DNA of 64,000 nt. Source: Nitrosarchaeum sp. (lineage in GTDB: Archaea; Thermoproteota; Nitrososphaeria; Nitrososphaerales; Nitrosopumilaceae). Both the position numbers and the translations under genes were made by a program. The stretch is from positions 1 to 64,000 of the forward strand of contig JAILWJ010000002.1 of NCBI GenBank assembly GCA_025699025.1, read 5' to 3'. This document shows positions 16,616-25,252 of this stretch, piece after piece. Numbering within the stretch: the stretch's first letter is position 1; the number at the start of each line of letters is the position of its first letter. Under the pieces are notes generated by a model that did no database searches, was not told the DNA's origin, and saw nothing but the letters and a program-made list of their open reading frames with translations.

Positions 16616-17848
16616 ATGTACAAAATAAGTGAATTCATCTACCCATGGGGAGGAGGCCACTATTCAAGAATGATGAGGTTGAATTCTGTCCTAGGAGAAC
16701 ACATCAAGGATTTTGAGATTCACTATTCTAGCAAAGACCATGTATATCAAAAATTGATAGATAAATTTCCAAACAATAAAGATCAGATTCATGAGATTTT
16801 AATGCCTACACCAATTGATGGGAAGTTTGGACCTAGTGTTGCTTTATCCATGCTTAATTTGCTGTTACCAATAGATAACAATCCACCGCTTGTAAAACAG
16901 ATTGCAAGTTATTTGAGACAGGAAAAAGAATTGTACAATAAAATAAAATTTGATCTGGTGATAAATGATGGCGACATGGGTTCTAATATTCTAGCCAAAA
17001 ATCGCAACATCCCGAGTTTGTTTATAACAAATCAATTTAGACCAAAATTATACAAATCAAGAGCCTATTTTTATCCATCATTGGTTTTTGTTGCAAAGCA
17101 AATAGCAAAGGCATCAAAAATCCTTGTAGCTGATTCTCCACCGCCATATACTTTGTGTGAGTACAATCTAAATTTTACAAAAGAGATCAAAGATAAAGTG
17201 ATCTATGTAGGACATTTTACAGATACAAAAAACATTACAAAAGAACCACCGTCAGATTTAGAGAAATTAATTCAAGACTCAGAGTTTGGCTATTGGATGA
17301 GAACAGGTAACAAGTCCACAAACAATGGAACAGGTCAGAGATACCAGGATGTCTTTAATGATGAAGAAATGAGAACCGAAAAGAGAATCATATCACATGC
17401 AAAAAATGATTCTTCTATAGATTCAGTAATTGGTAAAGACGGAAAAAGATACTCAGTATCCGATGCGGTGGAAAAAAAGGTTGACTGGATTCAGATAGAT
17501 GTTGGCTTTCTATCAGAGCAAGAAAAAGAAACAGTGCTGAATCTTTGTAAATACTCAGTTGTTAATGGATCGCATACGGTAATGGGTGAAATTCTTGGCG
17601 GTAAATTAAAGCCGATAATTGGAATTCCCGTATATGATGAGCATACAAATAACATCAAGTGGGCCGAAGAGAGAGATTTGGGGGTTTTAGCCAGAAAAAC
17701 AAAACAAGTCATCAAAGCAATATCAAAAATCAAGAATAATTACAACAAATTCGAGGAAAACTTGAGTGAATTTGCAAAGAATTTTGTTCCTAATGGGGCA
17801 GAAAATTCAGCAAAAATAGCAGCCCAAATACTAGAAGAAAAGAGATAA
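16616..17848 (+). CDS. GT-B family glycosyltransferase
   Basis: 410 residues with a MurG/UDP-glycosyltransferase-like layout. The N-terminal domain starts YPWGGGHYSRMMRLNSVLG, a glycine-rich acceptor-domain motif. The C-terminal nucleotide-sugar site reads NGSHTVMGEILGGKLKPIIG, followed by PVYDEHTNNIKWAEERDLG, as in GT1/GT28 enzymes. No membrane helix is visible, so it is likely cytoplasmic or peripheral, transferring a sugar to a lipid or small acceptor. It starts 30 bp after the ThiI-like gene on the same strand. T-rich sequence after its stop (17852-17870) probably ends the transcript. Confidence 0.8.
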   Translation: MYKISEFIYPWGGGHYSRMMRLNSVLGEHIKDFEIHYSSKDHVYQKLIDKFPNNKDQIHEILMPTPIDGKFGPSVALSMLNLLLPIDNNPPLVKQIASYLRQEKELYNKIKFDLVINDGDMGSNILAKNRNIPSLFITNQFRPKLYKSRAYFYPSLVFVAKQIAKASKILVADSPPPYTLCEYNLNFTKEIKDKVIYVGHFTDTKNITKEPPSDLEKLIQDSEFGYWMRTGNKSTNNGTGQRYQDVFNDEEMRTEKRIISHAKNDSSIDSVIGKDGKRYSVSDAVEKKVDWIQIDVGFLSEQEKETVLNLCKYSVVNGSHTVMGEILGGKLKPIIGIPVYDEHTNNIKWAEERDLGVLARKTKQVIKAISKIKNNYNKFEENLSEFAKNFVPNGAENSAKIAAQILEEKR

Positions 17849-17870
17849 AACATATTTTTAGAGTTTTTTT

Positions 17871-17943
17871 GTATCTGGCACGCGGGATGTTCGATGGGCG
17901 AACGGACCGCAAGGGATGACGATAAAATCCGCGTGTCAGATAC
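17871..17943. ncRNA. Candidate structured RNA closed by a 16-bp stem
   Basis: The arms GUAUCUGGCACGCGGG and the matching 3' segment ending CAGAUAC pair over about 16 bp with two G-U pairs. Inside lie a 5-bp hairpin (GUUCG, loop AUGGG, CGAAC) and a CC-GCAA-GG GNRA-type hairpin. The element is clearly richer in G+C than its flanks, a common mark of RNA genes in AT-rich archaea. TATA-like sequences are plausible on both sides, so the strand is undecided. It does not match tRNA, H/ACA, C/D or SRP patterns that I know. Confidence 0.5.
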
Positions 17944-18001
17944 AATCGATCAAATAATTACGTGGGAACGCTTTTATGGAAAAAATTAGGGCAAATCATC
18001 A

Positions 18002-18310
18002 GTGCCAAACTGTCCCGAATGTACTGCAAGAGAGAAAAAGAAAATCCAAGCAAAGTATGAAGCAGATGTGCCAGAAGAGGATCGTTCCAGAGATGATTTG
18101 TACAAGTTATTTGATGAGATTGATTTTCCTATGAAATTAGATTCTGCAACTAAGCATTTTATTTGTAAGAGATGTGGACTGTATGCAACAAGAGAACAGG
18201 TTTCTGACATCAAATTCAAACTAAATCAAAGAGAAAAAACGCGAGAAGACAAGCAAGACGACTACCTAGAGTGGTGGCAAAAGAGCAAAAAAGAAAAACA
18301 AGAAAACTAG
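18002..18310 (+). CDS. Small zinc-ribbon protein
   Basis: 102 residues from GTG at 18002. Two cysteine pairs (CPEC at residue 4 and CKRC near residue 55) form a zinc ribbon around a charged helical insert, and the C-terminal third is a Lys/Glu-rich helix ending in WWQKSKKEKQEN. A TATA-like GCTTTTATGG about 26 nt upstream fits leaderless transcription. It is followed after 9 bp by another small charged protein on the same strand. The RNA-binding or transcription role seen for many archaeal zinc ribbons is possible but unproven. Confidence 0.7.
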   Translation: MPNCPECTAREKKKIQAKYEADVPEEDRSRDDLYKLFDEIDFPMKLDSATKHFICKRCGLYATREQVSDIKFKLNQREKTREDKQDDYLEWWQKSKKEKQEN

Positions 18311-18319
18311 TGGTTTTTT

Positions 18320-18718
18320 ATGGCAAAAAAGAAAGACGACATTCCTGACTGGGTTACAGACGAGATCCAAAATGCCAAATTTGAGAAACCTGAGGAATTG
18401 AAGAGATCTGGATATATCCTTGAGATTTATGACGACGATAACAAAGTAGACGCTCAGTTGTATGATCCAGTAGAGGACGGAAGGCACATTGTAACTATGG
18501 ATCTGCCAAAGAAAATAAAACCGTCAGATCTAGAGAAGGGAGTTGTATACGAGTTTACCTTTGATCAACACAAAGCCCCATTAAGCAAAAAGGTATCAGA
18601 ATATCTCCAAAAAGAAAAAGAGGTAGACATGAATGCAATATACCAGTTTGAATTAAAGTCCATGGAGTTGCTAGATGTCGGTTCTAGTGCATCAGTAGAC
18701 GAAGATTTAGAGGAATAA
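18320..18718 (+). CDS. Small acidic protein, possible OB-like fold
   Basis: 132 residues, strongly acidic, with no signal or membrane segment. The middle (YILEIYDDDNKVDAQLYDP, then GVVYEFTFDQHKAPLSKK) alternates beta strands in a way that suggests a small barrel, and the tail is acidic (DVGSSASVDEDLEE). It lies 9 bp after the zinc-ribbon gene, and its stop is 2 bp from that of the convergent SDR gene. I do not recognise a family, and function is unknown. Confidence 0.65.
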   Translation: MAKKKDDIPDWVTDEIQNAKFEKPEELKRSGYILEIYDDDNKVDAQLYDPVEDGRHIVTMDLPKKIKPSDLEKGVVYEFTFDQHKAPLSKKVSEYLQKEKEVDMNAIYQFELKSMELLDVGSSASVDEDLEE

Positions 18719-18720
18719 CA

Positions 18721-19515
18721 CTAGTCTTTAGAGTCTAGTTGTTTTTTGAATACAGAACCCACAATTGGATTTATCACATATGGAAATGTATTCTTCATCC
18801 ACACTGCTCCACGAACCACAGACGGAACAATAATTTCCAGTCTAGGTGAATTTGCCGCTTTTAGAATTGCTTTTGCAACAGTATTGGCACTAAGAGATGT
18901 AGGAGAATACTTTGGAATTTTTTTAAATGACGGATGATCAAAAAAGTCTGTTCTGACCATGATTGGGCTGACCACCGTTATGCCAATGCCAGTTCCCTTT
19001 AGCTCGTGTTTTAGTCCCTCAGAGAATCCCAGCATGGCAAACTTTGATGCACAATATGGCGCTATTCCAGGCAATCCAAAACTGGCAGCAACTGAGGCCA
19101 CATTGACAATATGACCTGATTTCTTTTTTATCATAGATGGAAGAAAGTTTTTGGTGCAGTAAATCATGCCAAGATAGTTTGTGGCCATCTGGGATTCTAT
19201 ATCCTCAACAGTCAGATCAGAAACGGTACCAAAAATCGCAAAACCGGCATTATTTACCAGAACATCAACTGAGTCGAATTTATCTAAAACTGCCCGAGAC
19301 ATTGTTAGAACCTGCGATTTATCAGATACATCACATTGATGAATCATGACAGGCACATTGAATTTTTCTAGCTCCTTTTCTACTTGTTCGAGCTTTGGTT
19401 TTCTTCTGGCAACAAGAATAACTTGCGAGCCTTTCTTTGCAAACTCGATTGCTGTTTGTTTTCCAATTCCTGATGACGCTCCCGTGATTAGTACAACTTT
19501 GTTTTTAAAATCCAC
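18721..19515 (-). CDS. Short-chain dehydrogenase/reductase
   Basis: 264 residues. The classical SDR motifs are complete: cofactor loop TGASSGIG near residue 11, NNAG near residue 89, catalytic Ser in NVASVAASFG near residue 140, and YCASK (Tyr and Lys) near residue 154. The Arg in VARRKPK after the second beta strand favours NADP(H). The C-terminal 60 residues are hydrophobic (VWMKNTFPYVINPIVGSVF), so membrane association is possible. Similar proteins reduce lipid or sugar-derived ketones, but the substrate cannot be read from sequence. Confidence 0.88.
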   Translation of the reverse strand: MDFKNKVVLITGASSGIGKQTAIEFAKKGSQVILVARRKPKLEQVEKELEKFNVPVMIHQCDVSDKSQVLTMSRAVLDKFDSVDVLVNNAGFAIFGTVSDLTVEDIESQMATNYLGMIYCTKNFLPSMIKKKSGHIVNVASVAASFGLPGIAPYCASKFAMLGFSEGLKHELKGTGIGITVVSPIMVRTDFFDHPSFKKIPKYSPTSLSANTVAKAILKAANSPRLEIIVPSVVRGAVWMKNTFPYVINPIVGSVFKKQLDSKD

Positions 19516-19579
19516 AAATGAAAAAACTTGTTTGGAGATAAAGCGGTTTCTATAGGAGTTTTTTACCGTATAAACAAGA

Positions 19580-20596
19580 CTATAATTTTTCAGATTTTGG
19601 GATTTTGCTCAAGGCTAATTTAACCAACAGTAGCCATGTAATGGCTATAGGAACATAATATGTTGCAATTCTCCAGCCAATGACGGCATCCCATGCTACA
19701 GCTTCTTTAGGAATGTCAAAATTAAACGGATCCAAATCGTTCAAGTATGCTACAATGCCAAATTCTGCCAGACCAGATCCTCCAACAGTGATGGGCAGAT
19801 TCCCAATTGCATTTGCTCCCATTACTGCCATGATTGAATCAAATGCACTGATGATATATCCAGTACCAAATGCGATGATCATAAATGATATTCCATAAAA
19901 TGACCAAGAGGCAAGTGACAAAAGAAAAGACACTGTAAAGACTTTTTTTGATTCTGTAGTTCGAAGGTTTTCTCTGCTCATTGTACAGACTTCTTTCATC
20001 CAAATGTTAGTTTGTTCAATGTATCTTTCGCCTTTGTCTTTTCCAAATCTTTTTGTCAGTTTAGCAAGTACGGAGGGAACCTGAAATGTTCTCTTTGATG
20101 AAAGGAAAAACAATACTAACCATAGTGAAGTGATTATGACGCTGGTACCTAAAATTACGCTTCCAACAACATAAGCCCCATGTAGCAATGCAATAATTCC
20201 TGCCATGATTGACAACAAGCCGCCTGCAAAGACTTCAGTCACAATATCCATTATTGCAATCCATGTTGATTTTGAAGGTGGTACTCCCTTTTTGTGCAGA
20301 TAGTAAATTACGATAAATTCTGCACCTACAAACATCGGAGTAGTAAATTTTATGAATTCACTTCCGACTCTTACTCCCACTAATTTCAGGGATGAGTCAA
20401 ACTTTCCAAGATATTTTTGTGAAATGTACGCAAATTTTACTCCTTGAATGCCAAGTTTTATCATCATGGCCACTACAGCCCCAACAAATGGAAAAAGTCC
20501 GATTGCAAGAACGTCTTCTGGTCGTATATCAAATTGAATTGCAATTATGAAAATTGGAATTAAGGTTGCAGGAATTGCAATTATTCTCCAGTTCAT
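19580..20596 (-). CDS. Lysylphosphatidylglycerol synthase/flippase-like membrane protein (UPF0104)
   Basis: 338 residues with about eight hydrophobic segments. Features of the LPG synthase TM-region/AglD-like family include GVRVGSEFIKFTTPMFVGAEF near residue 74 and GNLPITVGGSGLAEFGIVAYL near residue 265. Family members sit in the cytoplasmic membrane and are linked to lipid or lipid-linked sugar handling. In archaea AglD itself acts in protein N-glycosylation, which would suit the sequon-rich surface proteins in this window. Its promoter region also borders a short minus-strand ORF. Confidence 0.8.
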   Translation of the reverse strand: MNWRIIAIPATLIPIFIIAIQFDIRPEDVLAIGLFPFVGAVVAMMIKLGIQGVKFAYISQKYLGKFDSSLKLVGVRVGSEFIKFTTPMFVGAEFIVIYYLHKKGVPPSKSTWIAIMDIVTEVFAGGLLSIMAGIIALLHGAYVVGSVILGTSVIITSLWLVLFFLSSKRTFQVPSVLAKLTKRFGKDKGERYIEQTNIWMKEVCTMSRENLRTTESKKVFTVSFLLSLASWSFYGISFMIIAFGTGYIISAFDSIMAVMGANAIGNLPITVGGSGLAEFGIVAYLNDLDPFNFDIPKEAVAWDAVIGWRIATYYVPIAITWLLLVKLALSKIPKSEKL

Positions 20597-20700
20597 TTGA
20601 TAATTTTTTTTGAGGATGCAAATATGAAAGTTTGATTATTCTTTTTAGCAGATTTCTCACGCCTAGATTTAGGCACAAAATGACAGAAAACCTAAAAAAT

Positions 20701-20841
20701 CTATTGTTTTGCTTGAAATTCTTCTTTGATCTCAGCAAACAGTGAATCTAAAAGCTGCAAATAAGAAAAGTTTCTTTCTTTGAGTAGTTTTACAACCAAG
20801 TCTTTGAGATGCTCTTCTTTTGTAATATAATTCTCAGTCAT
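20701..20841 (-). CDS. Small ORF, 46 residues
   Basis: A complete minus-strand frame from ATG at 20841 (another in-frame ATG lies at 20850) to TAG at 20701. The peptide starts MTENYITKEEHLKDLVVKLL and continues as a charged amphipathic helix pair ending EEFQAKQ. Codon use and composition resemble the neighbouring genes and it fills an otherwise empty 380-bp gap, which supports coding. No function is apparent. The rest of the gap, 20851-20977, shows no certain feature. Confidence 0.5.
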   Translation of the reverse strand: MTENYITKEEHLKDLVVKLLKERNFSYLQLLDSLFAEIKEEFQAKQ

Positions 20842-20977
20842 AACTTGCATGAAATGTTGTAGATTATAGATCAGGTGGAATTTCAGTTGTTATTGGTATT
20901 CCGTTTTGGAATTTCACAGGTGTCAAATAAAACCAGCTAGTTTGAAATATAAGCAAACAAAGAATATTTAGAAAAGA

Positions 20978-21736
20978 TTGAAAACAATTTTTATTGCCGG
21001 CACAGCGGGCTCTGGAAAATCACTTCTTACATCAAAATTAAATGAATATTATGCAAGAAATGGAGCATTTACAGCCGTCCTGAATTTAGATCCCGGTGTT
21101 GAAAATTTACCATATACTTGTGATGTCGATGTCAGAGATTATGTGGACATTGTATCTATAATGAACAATTATGATTTGGGGCCAAATGGTGCCCTGATCA
21201 TGGCAAATGATCTCATAGCATCTAAAATTGACGAGATTCAAAATGAAGTTAACAGGATCAACCCAGATTATCTCATAGTTGATACGCCAGGACAAATTGA
21301 ATTATTTGCGTACCGCACTAGTGGGAGATTTCTTGTAGAAAATATTACAACCGATGAAAAAACATGCATATTTCTATTTGATGGAGCATTAATCACCACG
21401 CCGGTGAATTTTGTCTCTATTGCACTACTGGCAACATCAATCAGGCTTAGATTGAATTTACCAACCATTAACGTAATTACAAAGACTGATCTGATTGGCA
21501 CAAAACTTAATGATATTCTCCAGTGGTCCACAAATATTAGGATGTTAGAGGATGCAATTGCAAAAGAGGCAGACGGCGAGACATATTCATTGACTACAAA
21601 TATTTTACGGGGATTGAATATGGGCGGGTTTGCACAAGGTTTGATTCCTGTTTCCAATGTGACTGGCGAGGGATTGGTGAATTTAGAAGGGGCGTTGAGT
21701 AGAATTCTTAACTTGGGCGAAGAGGTAGAGGATTAA
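20978..21736 (+). CDS. GPN-loop GTPase
   Basis: 252 residues from TTG at 20978. The P-loop GTAGSGKS is at residue 8, the DTPGQIELFAYR switch II region near residue 104, and the NVITKTDLIG base-recognition motif near residue 166. The GPN insertion is present as GPNGALIMAND near residue 69, which defines the family. Eukaryotic relatives help assemble and import RNA polymerase II; the archaeal form is a homodimeric GTPase of unknown client. The gene overlaps thrB by one base (TAATG), indicating an operon. Confidence 0.93.
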   Translation: MKTIFIAGTAGSGKSLLTSKLNEYYARNGAFTAVLNLDPGVENLPYTCDVDVRDYVDIVSIMNNYDLGPNGALIMANDLIASKIDEIQNEVNRINPDYLIVDTPGQIELFAYRTSGRFLVENITTDEKTCIFLFDGALITTPVNFVSIALLATSIRLRLNLPTINVITKTDLIGTKLNDILQWSTNIRMLEDAIAKEADGETYSLTTNILRGLNMGGFAQGLIPVSNVTGEGLVNLEGALSRILNLGEEVED

Positions 21737-22659
21737 TGAACTCGGTAACTGCCAAAGCACCTTCATCTACGGCAAATCTAGGGCCGGGATTTGACGTGTT
21801 TGGGTTAGCAGTTGACGCGTTTTTTGACGAGATTACCTTAACAAAAAAGAAACAAAGCGGAATTACAATTGTGACGCAAGATGATATACCAACTAACCCT
21901 GAAAGCAATACTGCGGGGCTGGTTGTCAAGAACTTGAGAACGGAGTTCAAAATACAAGACGGTATAGAAATACGGATCAAAAAAGGAGTTCCTGCGGGAT
22001 TTGGGATGGGGAGTAGTGCTGCATCTGCTGCTGCAACTGTAATAGCATTTGACAAGCTGTATGGATTGAGATTGGATAAAAATTCACTTGTGAGTTTTGC
22101 TGGAATTGGCGAGAAAGCAAGTGCAGGATCAGTACATTACGACAATGTTGCAGCATCGGTTCTTGGTGGGTTTGTTATTGTAAAGACCAATCCATTAGAT
22201 ATTATCAGAATTGATCCGCCGACAAATCTTAGAATGTGTATTGCGGTTCCAGAGTTAGATGTTCCAAAGAAGAAAACCAAGGTCTCACGGGGCGTAATAC
22301 CAAAAAAAGTAAGTTTGAGTGATAGCGTGTTGAATCTATCAAATGCCGCTGCAATTGTTGCAGGTTTTATGAAAAAAGATCCTAAATTGATTGGAAGCTC
22401 AATCATAGACGTAATCGTAGAGCCTGCAAGACAACACATGATTCCAGGGTTTGCAAAGGTAAAAGAAAATGCTCTAAAAGCAGGCGCATTTGGTGTAACA
22501 ATTAGCGGTGCTGGTCCTTCAGTAATAGCATTCTCAGACAAGTCATCTGATCTAAAGAGAATTTGTTTGGCAATGTCGAGAGGATTTTCTTCGGCTAATA
22601 CAAAATGTCAAACTGTAATTTGCAAACCAAGTACAGGTGCTAAAGTACAAACAAGATGA
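21736..22659 (+). CDS. thrB: Homoserine kinase
   Basis: 307 residues of the GHMP kinase family. The N-terminus (APSSTANLGPGFDVFGLAVD) and the ATP loop GVPAGFGMGSSAASAAA near residue 87 match homoserine kinases. The C-terminal GVTISGAGPSVIAFSD near residue 256 is the third GHMP motif. It phosphorylates homoserine for threonine synthesis in the cytoplasm. It follows the GPN GTPase with a 1-bp overlap and ends 16 bp before queC, so the three genes probably share a transcript despite unrelated pathways. Confidence 0.93.
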   Translation: MNSVTAKAPSSTANLGPGFDVFGLAVDAFFDEITLTKKKQSGITIVTQDDIPTNPESNTAGLVVKNLRTEFKIQDGIEIRIKKGVPAGFGMGSSAASAAATVIAFDKLYGLRLDKNSLVSFAGIGEKASAGSVHYDNVAASVLGGFVIVKTNPLDIIRIDPPTNLRMCIAVPELDVPKKKTKVSRGVIPKKVSLSDSVLNLSNAAAIVAGFMKKDPKLIGSSIIDVIVEPARQHMIPGFAKVKENALKAGAFGVTISGAGPSVIAFSDKSSDLKRICLAMSRGFSSANTKCQTVICKPSTGAKVQTR

Positions 22660-22675
22660 CTGGAAAGTACAGATT

Positions 22676-23353
22676 ATGAAAAAGGCAATCATAGTGTTTA
22701 GTGGAGGAATAGATTCTGTCTGTGCAGCGTCGTTTCTAAAATCAAAATACGAACTTTATGGAATATCATTTTCATATGGCCAAAAAGCAGACAAAGAGAT
22801 AGTTGCAGCAAAGAAATTTGCCAAAAAACTGGGAATGAAGCAGCACAAGATAATCGATATAGGATTTATGAAAAATTTGTATGGCAATTCAAATGTATTG
22901 ACAAGCACAAAAAGAAAAATCCCAGGCAAATTTGATTATTCCATAGTGGTTCCAATTAGAAATGCGGTTTTTCTTTCAATAGCATCAGCATGGGCATATA
23001 CACTAAATGCCGAGCTTGTAGCATACGGTGCACATACAGGAGACAGGCATTATCCTGACTGCAGACCAATATTTGCAAAGAAGTTAGAATCAGCATTTAA
23101 TCTAGGGGAGAGTGACGGGATAAATTCAGGATTAAGAAACAGTCTCAGAATATGGTCACCATATAGCGAGGGTTTATCCAAGAGTGATATTCTGAAAATG
23201 GGGATTAGGAATCTAGGTAATTCCATCTTCAATACATGGAGTTGTTATTCCAGCAAACAATCACATTGCGGAGTATGTGAGTCATGCAATAATAGAAAGA
23301 ATGCGTTTGCCAAAGCAGGAATCAACGACAAGACAAGATATCTAAAAGCCTAA
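22676..23353 (+). CDS. queC: 7-cyano-7-deazaguanine (preQ0) synthase
   Basis: 225 residues from ATG at 22676; an earlier start at 22637 would lie inside thrB. The PP-loop SGGIDSVCAA is near residue 9. Four zinc cysteines are visible near the C-terminus (C in TWSCYSS, then CGVCESC). QueC converts 7-carboxy-7-deazaguanine to preQ0, which archaea insert into tRNA and convert to archaeosine at G15. QueE and FolE are encoded just downstream on the opposite strand. The stop interlocks with that of the convergent membrane-protein gene (CTAA at 23350-23353). Confidence 0.94.
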   Translation: MKKAIIVFSGGIDSVCAASFLKSKYELYGISFSYGQKADKEIVAAKKFAKKLGMKQHKIIDIGFMKNLYGNSNVLTSTKRKIPGKFDYSIVVPIRNAVFLSIASAWAYTLNAELVAYGAHTGDRHYPDCRPIFAKKLESAFNLGESDGINSGLRNSLRIWSPYSEGLSKSDILKMGIRNLGNSIFNTWSCYSSKQSHCGVCESCNNRKNAFAKAGINDKTRYLKA

Positions 23354-23613
23354 TACTTGTTATCAAGAATTTTCTTTTTAAGAACAAGGCTTCGAATTAC
23401 AATATACCAGACAAAAAATATTGCACCAACAATTCCCATGAATACCCAGTTCTGGATTTCAGGAGTTAGCCCTTCAAAAGAGTTTGTGATTTCTCGGGAG
23501 ACTAGCATAGATACAGCGATCACTATTCCAAATTCTATTGCATACCAAGTCCAACTGGGCCATGATTCTTTTGGAACATGGACATTAGGATGTGCTCCCA
23601 TGGATTTGGTCAA
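23350..23613 (-). CDS. Small two-span membrane protein
   Basis: 87 residues with two hydrophobic segments, about 22-41 (WTWYAIEFGIVIAVSMLVS) and 55-75 (NWVFMGIVGAIFFVWYIVIR), a Pro/Trp-rich N-terminus (PKESWPSWTWY) and a basic C-terminal end. It lies downstream of folE on the minus strand. No family is recognised. Its stop codon shares four bases with the convergent queC stop. Confidence 0.65.
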   Translation of the reverse strand: MTKSMGAHPNVHVPKESWPSWTWYAIEFGIVIAVSMLVSREITNSFEGLTPEIQNWVFMGIVGAIFFVWYIVIRSLVLKKKILDNKY

Positions 23614-23642
23614 AAAGATTGATTATTTAATTTTTCACTACC

Positions 23643-24200
23643 CTATAGTGAATTATCAGTAGGACGTCTTCGAATCATGGCCATAATGCTCTCCTTTTCT
23701 TCCTTGTTTTCATAAATTCCTCGATATGCTGATGAAGAGAGCGTTGCATCATTTCGTACTCCACGCATCTTCATGCACAGATGTTCAGCGTCAGCCAACA
23801 CAACCACGCCCTTTACCCCCTGAGCGTAAAGCTCATCAGCAATATTCTTTGTAAGTCTCTCTTGAATTTGTAGTCTTTTTGAGAATTTTTCTACCAATCG
23901 AACCAGTTTTGATATTCCAAAAACTCTGCCATTAGGAGAATATGCGATATGGATCTTGCCAAAAAATGGCAACATATGATGCTCGCACATGGAATAGAAT
24001 TGTATGTTTCTGGCAACAACTACATCAGAGTCTTCGGAGAATTGTACTGACAGTTCAGAATCAGATTCGTATCCACCGAAAATTTCCTTGTACATATTTG
24101 CAATTCTTTCCGGTGTATCTCGTAACCCCTCCCGTGTTGGGTCCTCGCCAATCTCAATAATTAGTTCCCTGACGAGTTTTTTGACACGTTCCTTGTCCAT
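23643..24200 (-). CDS. folE: GTP cyclohydrolase I (type IA)
   Basis: 185 residues. Zinc and active-site motifs are complete: [20 protein letters not shown] near residue 68, and [11 protein letters not shown] near residue 140 with the third zinc ligand Cys. The enzyme opens GTP to 7,8-dihydroneopterin triphosphate, the first step towards both pterins and 7-deazaguanines. Its position between queC and queE argues that here it supplies preQ0/archaeosine synthesis. QueD was not seen in the window. The Arg-rich tail ([11 protein letters not shown]) is short. Confidence 0.94.
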   Translation of the reverse strand: MDKERVKKLVRELIIEIGEDPTREGLRDTPERIANMYKEIFGGYESDSELSVQFSEDSDVVVARNIQFYSMCEHHMLPFFGKIHIAYSPNGRVFGISKLVRLVEKFSKRLQIQERLTKNIADELYAQGVKGVVVLADAEHLCMKMRGVRNDATLSSSAYRGIYENKEEKESIMAMIRRRPTDNSL

Positions 24201-24261
24201 TTTATGATCTCACAGATTTTTGCTAGTATTTGAACCTAATCTGTTTTTTAGGCAAGTGACA

Positions 24262-24975
24262 TTATGGTGCTCCAATCAATTTGTGGAGTTGGGGCACCAC
24301 TTTAACATCTACATAATATGGATAAACTATATCATACAATTCCAGGAGTAGATCCAATGATGGCTCTGCAATGCCAAAAGTTGGCTGAATTACAAACCCG
24401 TCAATTTGATCTTTTGAAACAGTATGGAATATTTTATCAACAAGGGATTTGAGATCTTCTGGTTTTGTTTTGGAACTCACTACAATTTTGATGTACGTGG
24501 TTTTTTTGGCAGACACTGAAGACTCTAAACATCGAATAGCATTTTCAATTAGTCTTTCATAATGTTCTGAATCAACAAAATCAGAGTCTTTTGTTTTAAA
24601 TTCGATTTTTACAATATCAATAAATGGCAATACGTAATTGAACCTCTCCGAGTCAAAGCAGGAAGACTCTAGGTATGTAGGAATTTTTTTTGATTGAATG
24701 TGTTTTGCAAGTTCGGCCACTGCATGATGCTGAATTAGTGGATCTCCTCCCGTAAAGTTGACTTTGTATGTCTGTTTTTTTAGATTTGTATCGATTAATT
24801 TGCATGCTTCATCAATTGTGTATTCTTTTCCCGAGTCAAGTGGCAGTGACTCTTTGGTATCGCAATAAAAGCAAGTAAATGGGCACCCAGCAAGTCTGAC
24901 AAAAAGCGTCTTTGTTCCAAAAAGAATTCCCTCACCTTCAACTGATGTAAAGATCTCAAATAACCGGACTTTCAA
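24262..24975 (-). CDS. queE: 7-carboxy-7-deazaguanine synthase, radical SAM
   Basis: 237 residues. The radical SAM cluster motif CPFTCFYC (C-x3-C-x2-C) lies near residue 31, preceded by SVEGEGILFGTKTLFVRLAG, which identifies QueE. NFTGGDPLIQ near residue 73 is the GGE-like SAM motif with Asp replacing Glu, as in many QueE proteins. The enzyme contracts 6-carboxytetrahydropterin to 7-carboxy-7-deazaguanine. It lies upstream of folE on the same strand with a 61-bp gap. Confidence 0.93.
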   Translation of the reverse strand: MKVRLFEIFTSVEGEGILFGTKTLFVRLAGCPFTCFYCDTKESLPLDSGKEYTIDEACKLIDTNLKKQTYKVNFTGGDPLIQHHAVAELAKHIQSKKIPTYLESSCFDSERFNYVLPFIDIVKIEFKTKDSDFVDSEHYERLIENAIRCLESSVSAKKTTYIKIVVSSKTKPEDLKSLVDKIFHTVSKDQIDGFVIQPTFGIAEPSLDLLLELYDIVYPYYVDVKVVPQLHKLIGAP

Positions 24976-25016
24976 TGATAATAAGAATTGTTTTCATTAT
25001 TTATTCAATGAGTTTG

Positions 25017-25211
25017 CTAATGCATTACAGGTTCTTTAGTATAAAATAAACCGGAGATAAAAAATACAACTCCCAAAATCCCTATCAAGCTTCCAACAAA
25101 TTCCACTGTATTTTGCATTTCTCCTTCCAAAGGAGCCCAAAGCCATGCCATTAGTGCACCGACTACAATCATTGGAATTCCGACGCCAACGGTAATCGCC
25201 TTAGAAGCCAT
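25017..25211 (-). CDS. Small two-span membrane protein
   Basis: 64 residues with two hydrophobic helices (about 7-26 and 37-57) joined by a short acidic loop (APLEGEMQNTVE), ending KEPVMH. It lies downstream of the secreted helical protein at 25253 on the same strand, 41 bp away, so it may belong to the 25.0-27.6 kb locus. It resembles in size and layout another two-span protein at 31518. No function is assigned. Confidence 0.6.
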   Translation of the reverse strand: MASKAITVGVGIPMIVVGALMAWLWAPLEGEMQNTVEFVGSLIGILGVVFFISGLFYTKEPVMH

Positions 25212-25252
25212 GCAAAAACCTGTTTTGAAAATGTATATGAAGTTTATGATGA

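Noticed and set aside
17871-17943. tRNA or H/ACA RNA identity for the 73-nt element
   Set aside because: No cloverleaf with T-loop and anticodon arm fits, and the long continuous stem and lack of a properly placed ACA box argue against H/ACA.
20868-20970. Minus-strand peptide ending PITTEIPPDL just before the GPN gene
   Set aside because: It has no ATG, only a TTG or GTG, would run into the promoter of the GPN gene, and is very short; evidence is too weak to list.
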